64,000 bases of DNA from Chrysemys picta bellii (GCF_011386835.1 NC_088797.1:36145583-36209582), one strand, 5' to 3'. Counted from the first letter of the stretch, positions 9,469 to 22,042 are shown. Numbers and translations: made by a program. Notes: generated from the sequence alone by a model not told the origin.

Positions 9469-12298
9469 TCCTGGAACATAATTGCATACAACCTGGCCAG
9501 GTACTTAGTCAGCTCTGTTATGTAGGAAATCTGCTTCATTATTAATCTTTTAAATTAAAATAAATTGGTTAAATTTATAAGAAAGAAATTATCCAGTCCA
9601 GAAAGTTGAAAACCACCGTATTTGCACCTAAAAACCCCTCTAATTCCACAACACACACAAATCTGGAAGAAATAAAAACAAATTTGACAAGATGCAGCCA
9701 ACACAGCCAACACAAACTTCTCTGTGCTCACAACGTCCCAGTACAGTTTCCACAAGCAAACAGAACTACTGTGCTTTCACAGTGCACATGAAATGCAAGA
9801 GAAGCTCCTCACCACAGACTCCGACTGCACAACACATGTGCAGAATATTCTACTATATGTAGGTAGTGCAAATTTGGCAACACTTATTATACAGATGCCA
9901 TAACAAGCATGCAAAATTAGTTCAACACCATGCATGTAGGGGTGTATGCAACCAAGATGATACTCACATAGCACTGTGAGGAATGTAGTAGAAAAATGGA
10001 TATAGATTAACTAAAATAGGTTAGAACACACTCAGAAAACTATGGGCCAAATTTTCCAGAGTTTTGCCTGAGAAAGAATGGCAGGAGGACTGGACCATAT
10101 AGGAAAATTTGTTGGTAGGCAAAATTAAATTATTCAATTTGGTCAGGACACAGGTGCTTGTACCCCTGTTCACGTAGGAAGTGTTTTGGGATTTTGCACT
10201 TCTAAAGTTCTTTGTGGTGCTCATCCTTTGCTCCCCTCTCAATCTTCCATCTTCCTCTGATACATTCAAGTCTTTGTCTCCTTCCCTCTCTCTTCCTTCA
10301 GCTGGCATACAAAGAGTTTCTATTCACTCTCTCCAACAGAAATTTGAGAGAAAAAGCAGCAGTAATCTCATGGACTGTGGCATACAAGTTTTGAGAATTT
10401 CCCCTGCAAGCAATTAAATTACTACAGTGCTAATTAAAACTCACTCTTTCGAAAATACTTAGATGAAAGGATTTAAAAATGGCAACAATACAATACTCCT
10501 AAGGCATTTTGAACCTAACAGCCCTAAGCATGTGGGGATCTATGATGCAGGAGACCACCTCCATTCACTAGGGAATGTGTTGTTTTAAAACTGTATATAA
10601 GCATCAGTTGGAAACCTGTCTAGTTACTTTCTAGCTATATTGGGAAGTCCTGCTGGAACAGTTTTTACTTTATTGAGGGAAAATAACCTAAGTGAAAGGG
10701 AAAAATATGGTAAATGACTGTTCAACGGAGTTCTGGGGTCCCCTGTCTCATGGATTATATAGGAAGTGTTTTAACATCATTGACAACTGTACCTGCTGGG
10801 TAAAAACTGAAGCGGAACAGCTATGTATGCTATCGCAGATTTATGCTACCCTCCCCAGGCAAAAATGCTTCAAAGTCAGCTAATGTAGTAGGTCTCTCTC
10901 GGCTCATCTCATCTTCAAATTAGAATCCAGAGTTTTGTATATTCTAATAGCATTAGATCCCCAAAGTAACAGACACAATTTGGTTTCATTCTGACAATGG
11001 ACTTCTAAAGAGTGATGAGTCATTTGTGTCAAAATATATCTTGCCACTATAGTCTAATATTTATTGGGGTAAATAAATCAGTCAAACTTGTCTAGACAGT
11101 CATTTTCATGATTAATGTTGAATTTCCATTGCAATACGTTGTAACATGTTAACTGCACAGTAAGTTTTATTTTATCCACATCAATCTCTTTCTTGTTTTG
11201 GTTTTCTCCATGACTTTCCATACTTGTGAGAGAGACAGATTTCAGTGAACAGAGCAAGGCACACAGAACTCTGTGAATGTACCTCTATGTCGATCTGCAA
11301 CACATGTGCATGCAGACTGCAATCTTGGGTTCTTCTGGGAATACATTGCCAATCACAAGTTTTTCTCCCATATTGTATGGTGGTTTTGTAATGTAGCAAA
11401 CACCCACTAGAATCTAAGATCCAACTCTTTCTTTCTCAACAGGATTCAAACCTTGTTCTCCAGAGACTAAATGCTGCTTTCAAGAATCAACTGTAGCAGC
11501 AAACTGATGTCTTTCTTCAGCTGCACTCTCCTACACATAGCTGAGAAAATATAACTTTCTACTCTCTCAGCTGTCAGAACGTGCTTGGCTAAGAGTTTGT
11601 GTAGAGCCAAAACGTGGGTATGGCAATATGTCATACTTAAAAAGATCACACCAGAACATGAGCTTCTTAGTTCCATAAGTAAAGGGGAGTCCATGCCTGC
11701 GGATTGGCTGGGAGAACAATGAAAGAAGGGAAAGCCAGCTTCACAGCCTAATCTCCCTTCCATTAAACCAGCACTGTGGGGTTGGGAGTAGGTGGGCCAG
11801 CAGGTCTTTGCTGGCTTCTGGCTTCTGAGACAAGGCAATTTAAGTTACTGCAACAGAGTTCACAGTAATTTGTGCTACTTTCCTTTCCATAGTGTGGAAC
11901 CCTTCTCCCTTTAGAGGTTGGTTATGACAGGTAGGGAGCTGCAGTCAAGCAAGGCCCTAGTATGAAGTCTTCTGTGACAGCCATGCTCTCAAGGGGCTGC
12001 ATGGATCCTGTCCCTGCTGGGAGAATTCAAGGGAACCTCTGCAAGGAGTAATACCCATGAAAGGATGACTGGGTCCTCATTCAAGAAAACTTCCACTGAC
12101 GTCAATGAAAGTTTGTCTGAGTATCTACTGCAATTCTTGTTCCATCATTTGCTTAATTATTATCCCAAAGTGATATTCTCCAATCACCTGCATGGCACAG
12201 ACACAGCATCAGTATATAGTGAGCTACCACCATCGCCTCCACAAGAAGAGAGACCACACACCCATTGTGTGAGGGTGTTAGGTATAAAGCTTAGGGGC
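9469..12298. other. Unannotated sequence
   Basis: About 2.8 kb of AT-rich sequence. No recognisable gene, tRNA or young repeat is seen. The open frames at 10021-10308, 11467-11838 and elsewhere are short and low in complexity of protein features. Confidence 0.5.
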
Positions 12299-12420
12299 TA
12301 GATTCTGATATCCTTACATATGTTGGGTGGTACCTTACTCTACAAATGCTCTCATTGACTTCCACGTGACCATTCACTGAATGAGTTACTATTCAGCATG
12401 GCATCAGAATCCGGACCAGA
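12299..12420. repeat. Old palindromic repeat (TAGATTCTGATA family)
   Basis: The left end TAGATTCTGATATCC and right end GGCATCAGAATCCGGACC are imperfect inverted copies around a centre with CATTGACTTCC. This palindromic MITE type is frequent in turtle and crocodilian DNA as I recall it. Confidence 0.5.
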
Positions 12421-12907
12421 ATCAAAGTCCACTTGATCTGATCAGGAGAATTGCTACAGTGAGACAAGAGTACATGACGTGAGTACTGCTTGCTGATGTG
12501 ATATGGGGCAGAAGCAAGGTAGGGGAAGAGAATCAGCAACCATGAGCCTCAGAGGATGTCTTAGGAACAATCTGGACAACATGGGATAAATACTATTGCA
12601 CATTAATTCTTCTTAGAGCACTGGTAACTTCCAGCGTACATGACAGAAACACAACAGAAACTGTAAAAAGCACAGGGTAATGTGTGAACTGATCATGTTG
12701 TCACAGTCACAAAAATAAATCTGTCACAATGTCACATCAGTGAAGGTATCCATGAAGACAGTCCTCTAAACGACATGTTTTGAAGACCCATAGTGTTTGT
12801 CAGACCCTCAGAGAATGGACTGGACACAGGATTTCCACAGGTTTTTCTGCCTTGTTTCATCTCCCTTTTCTCTTTCTTCCTCTGCTATTTGTTCCACTTG
12901 ACAGACC
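12421..12907. other. Unannotated sequence
   Basis: No gene or clear repeat recognised. Confidence 0.5.
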
Positions 12908-12915
12908 TTATAGCA

Positions 12916-14022
12916 CAGGGGTAGGCAACCTTTCAGAAGTGGTGTGCCGAGTCTTAATTTATTCACTCTAATGTAAGGTTTCGCATGCCGGTAATACATT
13001 TTAACGTTTTTAGAAGGTCTCTTTCTATAAGTCTATATTATATAACTAAACTATTGTATGTAAAGTAAACAAGGTTTTCAAAATGTTTAAGAAGCGTCAT
13101 TTAAAATTAAATTACAATGCTGATCTTACGCCACCAGCCCTGCTCAGCTCGCTGCCAGCCTGGGGTTCTGTTCACCTAGGCCGGCAGCGGGCTGAGCAGG
13201 GCCTATGGCCGGGACCCCAGACCTGGGGGTGGGGGGATGTTTCAGGGATCAAGGCAGAGGGCTGGGGTGTGGGGGGGTGTAGGGCAGAAGGCTGGGTGGG
13301 GGGGGGGGTTCAAGGGTCAGGGCAGAGGGCTGGCGGTGTGAGGGGGTGCAGGGCAGAAGACTGGGTGTTTGGGGGGTTCAAGGTTCAGGTCAAAGGACTG
13401 TGGGGGGTGCAGGGCAGAAGGTCGGGTGTGTGTTGGGGTGTGGGGGGTTCAGGGCAGAGGGCTGGGGTGTGGGAGGTGCAGGGCAGAAGGCTGGGTGTGT
13501 GTTGGGGTGTGGGGGGTTCAGGGCAGAAGGCTGGGAGTATGGGGGGTGCAGGGCAGAAGGATGAGTGTGTGGGGGGGGTTCAGGGCAGAGGGCTGGGGTG
13601 CTCGGCTTGTGGGGGTGCTCCCAGCCCCCTGCCCTGAGCGGCTCATGGCAGGAGGCTGGAAGGGATATGCCCTGTTCCACCCCTTTCCCCCAGGCTCCGT
13701 CCCTACCTCTCTCTGTCTCCTCTATGGAGCTGTGTGCACGCTGCCGATCTTCCCCCTCCCCCTCGCTAGGGCCATCAGCTGATTGGCGCAGGGAAGGAGA
13801 GGAGGAGGGGCAGGAAAGCACCACGCTGGGGGAAGAAGCGGGGGAGGGGGAAAGCTTGGCTGCAGCAGAACCAAGCTTCTGCCTCCTGCCCCCTCAGGTG
13901 AGAGCGGTGGGTGGGGGGGCTGAGTGGGGCTGGGGGCTGGGACCGCGGCAGGGAGCTGCATGCCACTCAAAATCAGCTTGCGTGCCGTGTTTGGCACGCA
14001 TGCCGTAGGTTGCCGACCCCTG
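12916..14022. mobile_element. hAT-type non-autonomous element, 1107 bp
   Basis: Ends CAGGGGTAGGCAACCT and AGGTTGCCGACCCCTG form inverted repeats. Duplications TTATAGCA (12908-12915) and CTATAGCA (14023-14030) agree at 7 of 8 bases. AT-rich text near 12950-13110 resembles the ends of a hAT family I know from turtles. The interior is a G-rich minisatellite and a GC-rich block, with no transposase. Open frames of up to 184 codons on the plus strand and 144 on the minus come from the minisatellite and are not genes. Confidence 0.92.
13251..13610. repeat. G-rich minisatellite inside the hAT element
   Basis: About ten degenerate units share the word CAGGGCAGAAGGCTGGG or CAGGGCAGAGGGCTGG, separated by TGTGTGTTGGGGTGTGGGG-like spacers. 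Units run roughly 30-65 bp. Runs of seven to nine G alternate along it, so G-quadruplex formation is possible. Confidence 0.85.
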
Positions 14023-14030
14023 CTATAGCA

Positions 14031-16564
14031 CTTGGTTCCAAGAGTATACTATGGTGCAATTGTTCATTACTTGCTCCATCAGAATTTGGCACATCTTTTC
14101 CCCTCCACATGGATGTAGAAGGAAGGAGGCCAGGAAGCTCTAAATACCACTCCCTTCACCCAGTCTAATTAATACAAAAAGATTTATGCACCATGGCTGT
14201 ACAAAAAAACAACAAAATATGATGAACAAGTTTAGACAATTGCTCTAGTGTAGCACACACAAAAAAAGGTGAATCTAATGCTGTACAAATTTGCTAGAAG
14301 ATGACAACAACGTGTAATACAGATCAGGCCAAATCCTACAGAACCTATCAGACAAGACTCCCATTGACTTCATAAATGTAGATAAATGAAGCATATTCCA
14401 AACTTGTGTACCAGCTAAATAGCTCATCACTCTCTCATTCATTGTTATATCTCCCCATTACTCAACATTCTGTTGTAATTCACCTTCCAATTCTTCAGGC
14501 TATTGCACATGGCAGTTGATTGGCTTTTTCCAGGGCCTTCCAGAGGTGCTTTGCATTGGCTTGCTCTCTTACCTGTTGCTTTATTTATCTTTCCATTTGG
14601 TATAAGGCATGTTTCCAAGTTTTCAGATGCAGATTTCGGAGATGGCTGCAGGGCTCTATTAGATTGCCTCAACAAGTTAGGTGCCAATATAAATGGTATT
14701 TTAACTTTTAGCTCTGCATATTTAACAGGAGCAAATTTGCAATAGCATACAAAATTGTTCCATTTTCCAAAGCCTTTCTCCATCCAGCCTTGCAATCTTC
14801 TTCACCTCATCTCCCTGGTTTGGGCAAGCACCCTCTTCTCAATCATTACGATTGCTGTCTTTCCTTTATTTACATGGCATTTTAAAGCAATTTTCATTTT
14901 CTGGATATTCTTGGCTCCACACAACATACTGGATGCACGCTCGTCACAGGGCAGGTTTTTCCACTGGTTTCAAAAAAAGAGCCCGTCACTGCAATTTTCT
15001 TAGGATTCAGGTATTCTCTTGATCCTGGAAGCAATCTGGGTTGGGTTTTGTGATCTAATTTCAATACAGGCTTTTCCTACAAGGGAAGGGGGAGAGTAGC
15101 TGGCATTATTGAAGAAACAGCCTCATGGCCATATTGCCTTCTAGTAGAAAAGCACACAGGAGTGGGATCAGAGGAGAGGAGCATTCTGGGAGATTTTTCT
15201 GCATGGTCTTCTCTCTAGTGAGAGAAAGCAGGGGGGATGTAGATTTGCAGGCTGAGTCTTCTCAAACCTCAGTCATCTCTGGTTCTGTGTGTGGAAAGGG
15301 GAGTCCCTTCAGCAAAGAATGAGAGGCCATTGACCACACTGGTAGTGTAGATTCTGTAGGAGCTGCCTTCTCTTCGACTGGACTGTTCCTTAAGACCACA
15401 CAGAGCAACCCTGGATGGGCTCTAAAGGGAGGTTATGGAGCTCCCTAGCTGTATAATCTCTGGCTCTCCATATGGAAAGCTGAACACAACACAGGAGATG
15501 GAGTTGGATAGTCTCCTCCCTTGCTACACCCTCTTGCATCCTCACTCTCTCCTCAAATCGCCATGGCCATCCACTTCAGACCAGGAAGGGCAAGATGGGC
15601 TACAGTCCTGACACACACCCCCTTCCTCATGGAAAGAGTAAGATGATCCAGCCTTGCCACCTAGCATCCACAGCCTCCTTAATCTAGGTGTCAGTTTGTC
15701 GTCTTTTTGCCCAATATGTTTACTAGACTCGGCAGGGACAGAAGAGAATTTTTCATTATTCCCATGCATACCTCTTCCCCCCTCCAAAAAAACAAACTAC
15801 AAGCACACAATGGACTGAAGACAAAGCATTATCCACAGCAGATGAAACAGGTCTATCAGGTGTATTATGTTAATTATAAGTTTTCTGTGTCTTTCGTGAG
15901 TCTCCAATTGCACCCAAACAACCTGCTCCCCTCTCAGACTGCTGACAATAATACTTCCAAGACGGGATTATTATAAACACTAATTAACATCTTTTAGCTA
16001 AGAGCAAAAAATTTTATTTTAATGGAGGACAAAACTAGGACATTTTGTTAGAATGTTCTCAAAGAAATGTTAATTACCACTGACTTTAAACAAGTGGAAA
16101 TCAAAGCCCACCATTTGTGGAGCGCTTTGAACAGTTCTAATGCCAAAATAAAATGCACTGGAAAGAAATCTTCAGGTTTTTTTCATGAATGAAAAGTGAA
16201 ATCCCTGTAACTGAAGGCTGAATCTATCATCCCCTTACTCAGTCTCCAACTGCAGATGTAATCCATCAATCAAAGCAGCTCCTACACCAGCTTTCCATAA
16301 AAGACAATAGAATTAATTTTGTTTGCTGGATACAGAAATGTGAAAAGATGCATGCCTTGCTATTTCATCTAAATTCCTATCATTCACAAACAATATTGCC
16401 AGATGTAGCTACTAGAAGTTACTCTCACAGTTCCTCCCCATTTTCTATCCGGTGTTTATTTTTCAGTGAACTGCAGTGATTGTAAAAAGCTGTCAAAGCG
16501 AAGTTAAAGAGTTGCTACATGACTCTCTGGGCTGGAAATTAAATTGTTCTTAGGCTAATAGATT
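14031..16564. other. Unannotated sequence
   Basis: No recognised gene or clear repeat, apart from a CCCATTGACTTCA word near 14360 typical of old palindromic MITEs. The overlapping frames at 14445-14795 and 14503-14745 lie on opposite strands, and neither shows protein-family features. Confidence 0.5.
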
Positions 16565-16800
16565 GAGCATGGGGCTGAGAGACAAGTTCTCTTTCTGTTT
16601 CCTGCAGTACTATAGATCAGTTGGGTAAAGATGGGCAAGTCATCTAGGCCCAGATCCTCAAAAGGCATTTAGGTGCCTAACTCCCATTTTAATCAATCAA
16701 TGGCAGTTAGTTCCCTAAATGCCTTTAAGGATCTGGGACCTAACCTCTCTGTGCCGCAATAGCCCCATTTTAGAGGTGGAGGAACTAATCCTTAGTGGCA
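16565..16800 (+). repeat. MIR-like SINE split by a MITE
   Basis: The tRNA-like front (GATTGAGCATGGGGCTGAGA) and the MIR core GGGCAAGTCATCTA are followed, after an inserted MITE at 16647-16740, by TAACCTCTCTGTGCC and CCCATTTTAGAGGTGG. This order is the usual MIR body. Confidence 0.7.
16647..16740. mobile_element. Palindromic MITE with TA target, 94 bp
   Basis: Arms GGCCCAGATCCTCAAAAGGC and GCCTTTAAGGATCTGGGACC are inverted copies flanked by TA on both sides. Removing the element restores the continuous MIR text GTCATCTAACCTCTCTG. That shows both mobility and a TA duplication. Related sequence appears near 60905-60985 and in fragments at 44610-44710 and 45940-46320. Confidence 0.85.
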
Positions 16801-18160
16801 ACAATTTTCAAGTTGTTTGATTTGAAACACTGAGCACCTGTTCTCTGAAAATCAGTCCCCTTTAAAATGTCTCAAGTTAGTTACTCACAATTCTGGCACC
16901 CAAACTTACTAGCCCATTTTAAAAATCTTGGCCACTGATCTTTGTGAAGTGCTTTGACATCTTTAGGTGAAAATATTTCATATGGGAACACAGCATTTGT
17001 CCAGTCTGTAGCTTTCAGGTTGTTATTTATATCCTAATTATCATTACCTCAGATCCTAATTTTTTGAGATAAACAGACATTTTCCTGCCCCCCTCTCTCA
17101 GAACTCAATATCCTCTGTATGCCTTGGATCTAGGTTACTCTATGTATTGTAGATTTTGTATTATCGACCATTCACCTTCTTAGTTGTATCAATCTATCGG
17201 CTTGTTCCATTCCTATTGATCTCAGTCAAATCTACTGCACTGCCCAAATCACCGAGTTCCCCACTGAATCACCATTATTAATCACGGGCAGCCATTAATC
17301 ACCAATGGCTCTCACCACATCTCTTCTCTGCATCATAGTCTGTTCCTTCAAACTCTTGCACCATCTCTTGTTCCCTTGAACCTTCCCCTTCTGTTCCCAC
17401 CACATCTGTTTGTTCCTCTCCCCCCTTCCCTTTTCAATCTCCCACACTCACAAATCCATAAACCACATGCACACTACTCTCCCTGCTTCTCATCTCCAGT
17501 GACATGTGTTCCAGCTCTCCCTTTATCCCATCCTTTCCATCTCCCACACTCTTCCTTGTCAACACCTTTGTTCCACTGACCCTCTGACATACATCTATCC
17601 CCAGTGTCCCTCCTCCATTTCTTCTATTCCCTCTGGAACGTTTGCTCCATGTATGAAAAGACCACTGCCATCTGTGACCTCTTCATCTTCTCATACGCAC
17701 GGAAGCCTGGCTCCTGGACTCTTTCCACTGACCTCAGTGGGTTTTGGACAAGGCCCAAAATGTCTGAGATGTATCCTGAATTTGGATGATTAATTCCTCT
17801 GGACAAGGACAGTGTCTTTTCCTGTCTATTATACAGCATCAGCTACTAACATACAGTAATTACAAATATAGGGTTTGTTCTAGTCTTCAATATTTATGAA
17901 CAAATTCTGCCCTTGGATGTATGCATGTGGCTCCAAGTTTTATAATGAGCTTGCGGTTTGGTACCATGTTTACCCTACAAACCAGAATGGTGTTAGAAGA
18001 TCTAGGCACGTTTCCTTTTCAAGTTATACATTACATTTTTTCATTACCTCATGAAGCTGTTGTGGTCTTTTACATAAATAATATGTGACTTATAATCCTG
18101 CATGGAATTTTGCTTTAAAGTTTGTTTATTAACAAGTACAAGTGAACCACACTAACAAAG
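16801..18160. other. Unannotated sequence with a pyrimidine-rich tract
   Basis: From about 17330 to 17680 the plus strand is dominated by C and T (CTCTCCCCCCTTCCCTTTTC and similar). Its 67- and 95-codon frames follow from that composition. No gene is recognised. Confidence 0.5.
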
Positions 18161-18164
18161 CTAA

Positions 18165-18295
18165 GAGTCTGATCTCATCAACAGCTATTACCAGGCATAG
18201 GTGGACTCATTGGACTTCAATGGGACTGTTCACATGCTTAAAGTTAGGCATGTAGTTAAGTACCTTGGTGTATTAGGGCCAGGGCAGCAAGTAAG
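18165..18295. repeat. Old palindromic repeat fragment
   Basis: The words GGACTTCAATGGGACT and CATGCTTAAAGTTAGGCATG belong to an old interspersed palindrome common in turtles and crocodilians. A partner fragment lies at 20205-20330. Confidence 0.45.
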
Positions 18296-18306
18296 CACAT
18301 ACAACT

Positions 18307-18980
18307 ATAGAAATGTAGGGCTAGAAGGGACTTGAGAGATCATCTTCTAGACCATCCCCCCACGCTGAGACAGGACCAAGCAAACCTAGACCATCCCTGC
18401 CAGGTGTTTGTCCAACCTGTTCTTAAAAATCTCCAGTGATGGGGATTCCACAACCTCCCTTGGAAGCCTGTTCCAGAGCTTAACTAACCTTATAGTTAGA
18501 AAATTTCTCCTAATATCTACCCTAAATCTCCCTAACTGCACATTAAGCGGATTCCTTATCATATCTTCAGCGGACATAGAGTACAATTATTCACCATCCA
18601 TTTTATACCAGTCTTCAAATATGTTAAAGTGCTGTGATCAGATTCCCCCTTAATCTTCTTTTCTCAAGACTAAACATGCCCATATTATTTAACCTTTCCT
18701 CATAGCTCAGGTTTCTAAATCGGAGAACTGGTCTGAAATCAACAAGATTATTTTGAATTCTAATCCTGTCTTCCAAAGTGCTTGCAACCCCTGCCAGCTT
18801 GGTGTCACCTGCAAGTGTTAAAAGCATTCTCTCCACTCCATCATCCAAGCTATTAATGAAAATATTGACTAGTGCCGGACAGTCACCCGTGGGAACCCTC
18901 AAGATACATCCCTCTAGTTTGACAGTGAGACACTGAGGACTACATTTCGAGTATGGTCTGTCAACCAGTTGTGCACCCAC
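18307..18980 (-). mobile_element. CR1 LINE 3' end, first part
   Basis: Read on the minus strand, this encodes the end of the CR1 reverse transcriptase. It includes NIFINSLDDGVE, an altered palm motif LAGDTKL where FADDTKL is usual, EDRIRIQNNL, SLEKRRLRGNL and the terminal block RNFLTIRLVKLWNRLPREVV. About 0.4 kb of RT sequence is missing between EDRIRIQNNL and LSYEERLNN. The plus-strand text at 18307-18335 is the reverse complement of the standard CR1 3' end. The element continues at 20086 after a solo LTR insertion. Confidence 0.9.
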
Positions 18981-20080
18981 TGTGACATACCAGGATACAA
19001 TCCAGACTAGTGAGCAACTGTGCCACCCCGCCCTGCAACTTTGCGTGCCTTACAATGCTTTGCTGAAGTAACTCCCAACTGAGCTGCTCACAAACAACCT
19101 TCCAGCATACAAGCCCTGAACATCTGTGTGTGACTGCAGTCTGCCAGCCACACTTGGGGTCACCCTGCAGTATAACCAAGACTGATGAGAGCCAGAGTGT
19201 AACCCAACACCTCCACACTGACATTTCCCTCCAGAAATGTATGTCCTGTACGGCCCAGCCCCCTCCTGAACAGTACAAAATATTTTAAGCCTATTAGCCC
19301 TTAAAGGGAATGATCTCAAATAGTTATTCAGACAGTTCAATTTAAACACATTGGATTAGATAAAAATAATAAAACAAGTTTATTAACTACCAAGAGATAG
19401 ATTTTGAGTGAGTACAAATAAGGAGGCATAAAACTCAGAAATGATTACAAGATAAAAAACATTTACTAATGCCTAATTTAACAACCTATAATCAGATTCA
19501 AGCCAAGTTTTTCACCACCCGCGTTCAGCGTCTTACTGACCAAACTCCCTCAGTCAGGGCCCCTCCTTCAAAGTCCAACAATTGCTTCCTTTTTCTCTTC
19601 AGGGGCAGTGAATGCAACAGGCAGGGAGAGGGACGGGGTGCCTTGTGGTGTTTGTCCCTCCTTTTTATAGTTTCAGTCCCCCTCTTGAAAACCATTTCCA
19701 GATGGGCACTAGGTGTCAAAGAGTCTATGTGGAAGGATATTCTCTGCTGGATTTTTCACCTGTTTGAACTTCCTTTGTCTTCCCTTCCTGCTTGAAGACT
19801 CTGTTTACTGCTTAAATGCAAATTAAGCAGAGCACACATACCTTTGTTTAGGACAGACCTAGCTTCTGTTTGGGCAGAGTTGTGGGGTTTGGAACATGTG
19901 TCAGTAACATCATACAGGGAACTCTTATAACTTTACATACAATGTTGCCATACATATTTTATCAGGATGATACTGACCAGCAAATTATGAGTTTTCAAAT
20001 TATACCATACAAGACATGCCTTGTACAAAAATTATTACACTAGTGTGTAGGGTGTGAACACAGGGTTGTATTCTGTCACA
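18981..20080 (-). mobile_element. Solo LTR inserted in CR1, 1100 bp
   Basis: On the plus strand it starts TGTGACATACC and ends TTCTGTCACA, with perfect 5-bp duplications CCCAC (18976-18980 and 20081-20085). Removing it restores CR1 text across GTGCACCCACCTTACAGC. On the minus strand a TATA-like ACTATAAAAAGGAGGG lies at about 19663 and TTAATAAAC at about 19380. The minus-strand start TGTGACAGAATACAACCC matches a turtle LTR I recall. No internal retroviral genes are present. Confidence 0.92.
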
Positions 20081-20085
20081 CCCAC

Positions 20086-20200
20086 CTTACAGCAATTTCC
20101 TCTAGACCACATTTCCTTACTTTGCTTATGAGAATGTCATGTGGCAGTGCCAAAGCCTTACTAAAATCAAGATATATCGTGTGCTTATGTCCTTACCTAG
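20086..20200 (-). mobile_element. CR1 LINE, second part after the LTR
   Basis: The text AGAATGTCATGTGGCAGTG, then CCAAAGCCTTACTAAAATCA, aligns with the next antisense segment of CR1 ORF2, continuing the piece that ends at 18980. The upper limit fades near 20200. Confidence 0.8.
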
Positions 20201-20204
20201 TCAG

Positions 20205-20330
20205 AACACCACATAGCACATGTTTAACTTTAAGCACATGCTTAAGTCCATTGACTTCAGTGGGCCTTAAACATGTGGCTAACGGCTGTCTTGAATGGGG
20301 ATACTACCTGGCATAAGATTCTGATTCAGG
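20205..20330. repeat. Old palindromic repeat fragment
   Basis: TTTAAGCACATGCTTAAGTC followed by CATTGACTTCAGTGGG is the same family as the fragment at 18165. Confidence 0.5.
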
Positions 20331-20970
20331 AAAATAAGTGTCCTCAGATCTGACCCTAAGTTTGTAACAAACTTAAAATTCATAATCAAAGGGCAGTGTT
20401 AAGATTTATTTTATCTTTTTTTCTTAAATTGCTCACATAACACCAAGATCATCAAAAGTCAGAATTAGACTCTTCCTTTCCTTTTCTCTATTTACTTTTT
20501 GCCTTTCACAAGTAAACTTGATTCTCCCCCACCCCTTTCCCCCCCCTTAATTTTACTGTTGACTTTCACTTTCTGGTTCTTATACACTAGCACAATACTG
20601 TTCTGCCTGAGTTTCCCAACATTGCATGGAATAGGTCAGTTCCTAAATAAACTAAATAAAAATAGCTGAGTTTTATGGAATTTTTTGGAAAAAATGTAAT
20701 AAAAACCTTCCCTTTTTATACTAGGCCAAATACAGATGCTGGTGCTATGGTGATGCAGAGCCAGAGTCTTAGATCTTGCCAGGATAATTAGATATGTCCA
20801 AAGCTTTACTCCGTCTGTAAATATATATACAGACGGACACCCACTAACCTCAAATGAAAAAGATCATTTCAATGAATATTTTACTTCATGGAGGAATATA
20901 TGTAGCTAAATAATGAGAATGCTCCTTTCTCTTTGTCCACATCTTGTTTTTGTTGAACAAATAAGACATA
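20331..20970. other. Unannotated sequence
   Basis: AT-rich, with a C-rich run near 20530-20545. No gene or clear repeat is seen. Confidence 0.5.
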
Positions 20971-20972
20971 TA

Positions 20973-21160
20973 CACCTCTACCCCGATATAACGCGACCCG
21001 ATATAACACAAATTCTAATATAACGCGGTAAAGCAGTGCTCCGGGGAGACTGGGCTGCGCACTCCAGCAGATCAAAGCAAGTTCGATATAATGTGGTTTC
21101 ACCTATAACACGGTAAGATTTTTTGGCTTCCGAAGACAGCGTTATATCGAGGTAGAGGTG
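20973..21160. mobile_element. Tc1/mariner-like MITE with TA duplication, 188 bp
   Basis: Ends CACCTCTACCCCGATATAAC and GTTATATCGAGGTAGAGGTG form inverted repeats directly flanked by TA (20971-20972 and 21161-21162). Internal repeats of GATATAACGCG and CTATAACACGG are typical of this MITE, which I recognise from turtles. Confidence 0.9.
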
Positions 21161-21162
21161 TA

Positions 21163-22042
21163 GTAAATGAAGGCTGATTTTTATTAAAATTAACAATACT
21201 CCAAGCGTGCTATGGACTAGTGAATGCAAATTGTTTGAATTTGATAGTCTCCATATAAAATGTTCAAACTTTTTGAGTGTTTTTTCCCTTTGATAGGAGG
21301 TAGCTTTCCTTCTATTTTCCAGTAAAAGAGAATTATAAACATAAGAGTAATTAAGCAAGAGAAAATAAACCATTAATACAAGAAAACGAGAATGAACTAA
21401 TATACAGTGCGTCCACACTAATTCCACATTGTGATACTGGACTAGACTATAGAGGAAATAAAACAAATATGACAGAAATAAATGATGTGCAAGAATCCCT
21501 GGAGAGAGAAAGTGCCCTATTTCTATTAAAAGAGAAAAATGCAGTTGGATGGGAAACAGAGTCAGATCTCAACAGAAATAAACCTGAGTGATTATCGCTA
21601 AAATGCATCTTCCATTATGTCACAGAAATGCCACCTCAGGTCATTACAGTTAAATTCGGTGTGTCCCCTGCCTTTTCAGCTTGCAATTTCCCTGGAATTT
21701 TCCCCACTGATGAGGCAAGATTTGCCCTCCAGCCGCCTAAACTGGAAGATCTCCTAAAATCTGCCAGCAGGAAGGGACACCCCTGTGCAGAACCCTTCTG
21801 CAACTGAGCCACACCCTCTGGTTTGCTCCCCTACCCTGCAAGAGTTTTCACACTTATGTAGGGCAGTCACAGGTTCAGATCCAGTGGGCACAATGTTCAA
21901 TGGGGAGGGGAGAGGTTTACAGAACTTTAAACGAACATGAAACATACATTCTTTCCACAATCATATCTAAAAATTAATTAATTGAGACAAGAATTAAGAC
22001 ATTGTGATCTTAAATAATCCAAGTATAGACAGGATAATACAC
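21163..22042. other. Unannotated sequence
   Basis: No gene or repeat recognised. The 162-codon minus frame at 20978-21466 begins in unique sequence and runs into the MITE, so it is not credible as a gene. Confidence 0.5.

Noticed and set aside
8880..9539. Open frames of up to 187 codons
   Set aside because: They cross the hAT boundaries at 9060 and 9460 and consist of low-complexity C-rich sequence on both strands.
13083..13824. Overlapping open frames of 123-184 codons on both strands
   Set aside because: They are glycine- or proline-rich readings of the G-rich minisatellite inside a hAT element. All frames are open because of composition.
20978..21466. 162-codon minus-strand frame
   Set aside because: It begins in unique DNA and ends in a Tc1/mariner-like MITE. 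The composition is AT-driven.
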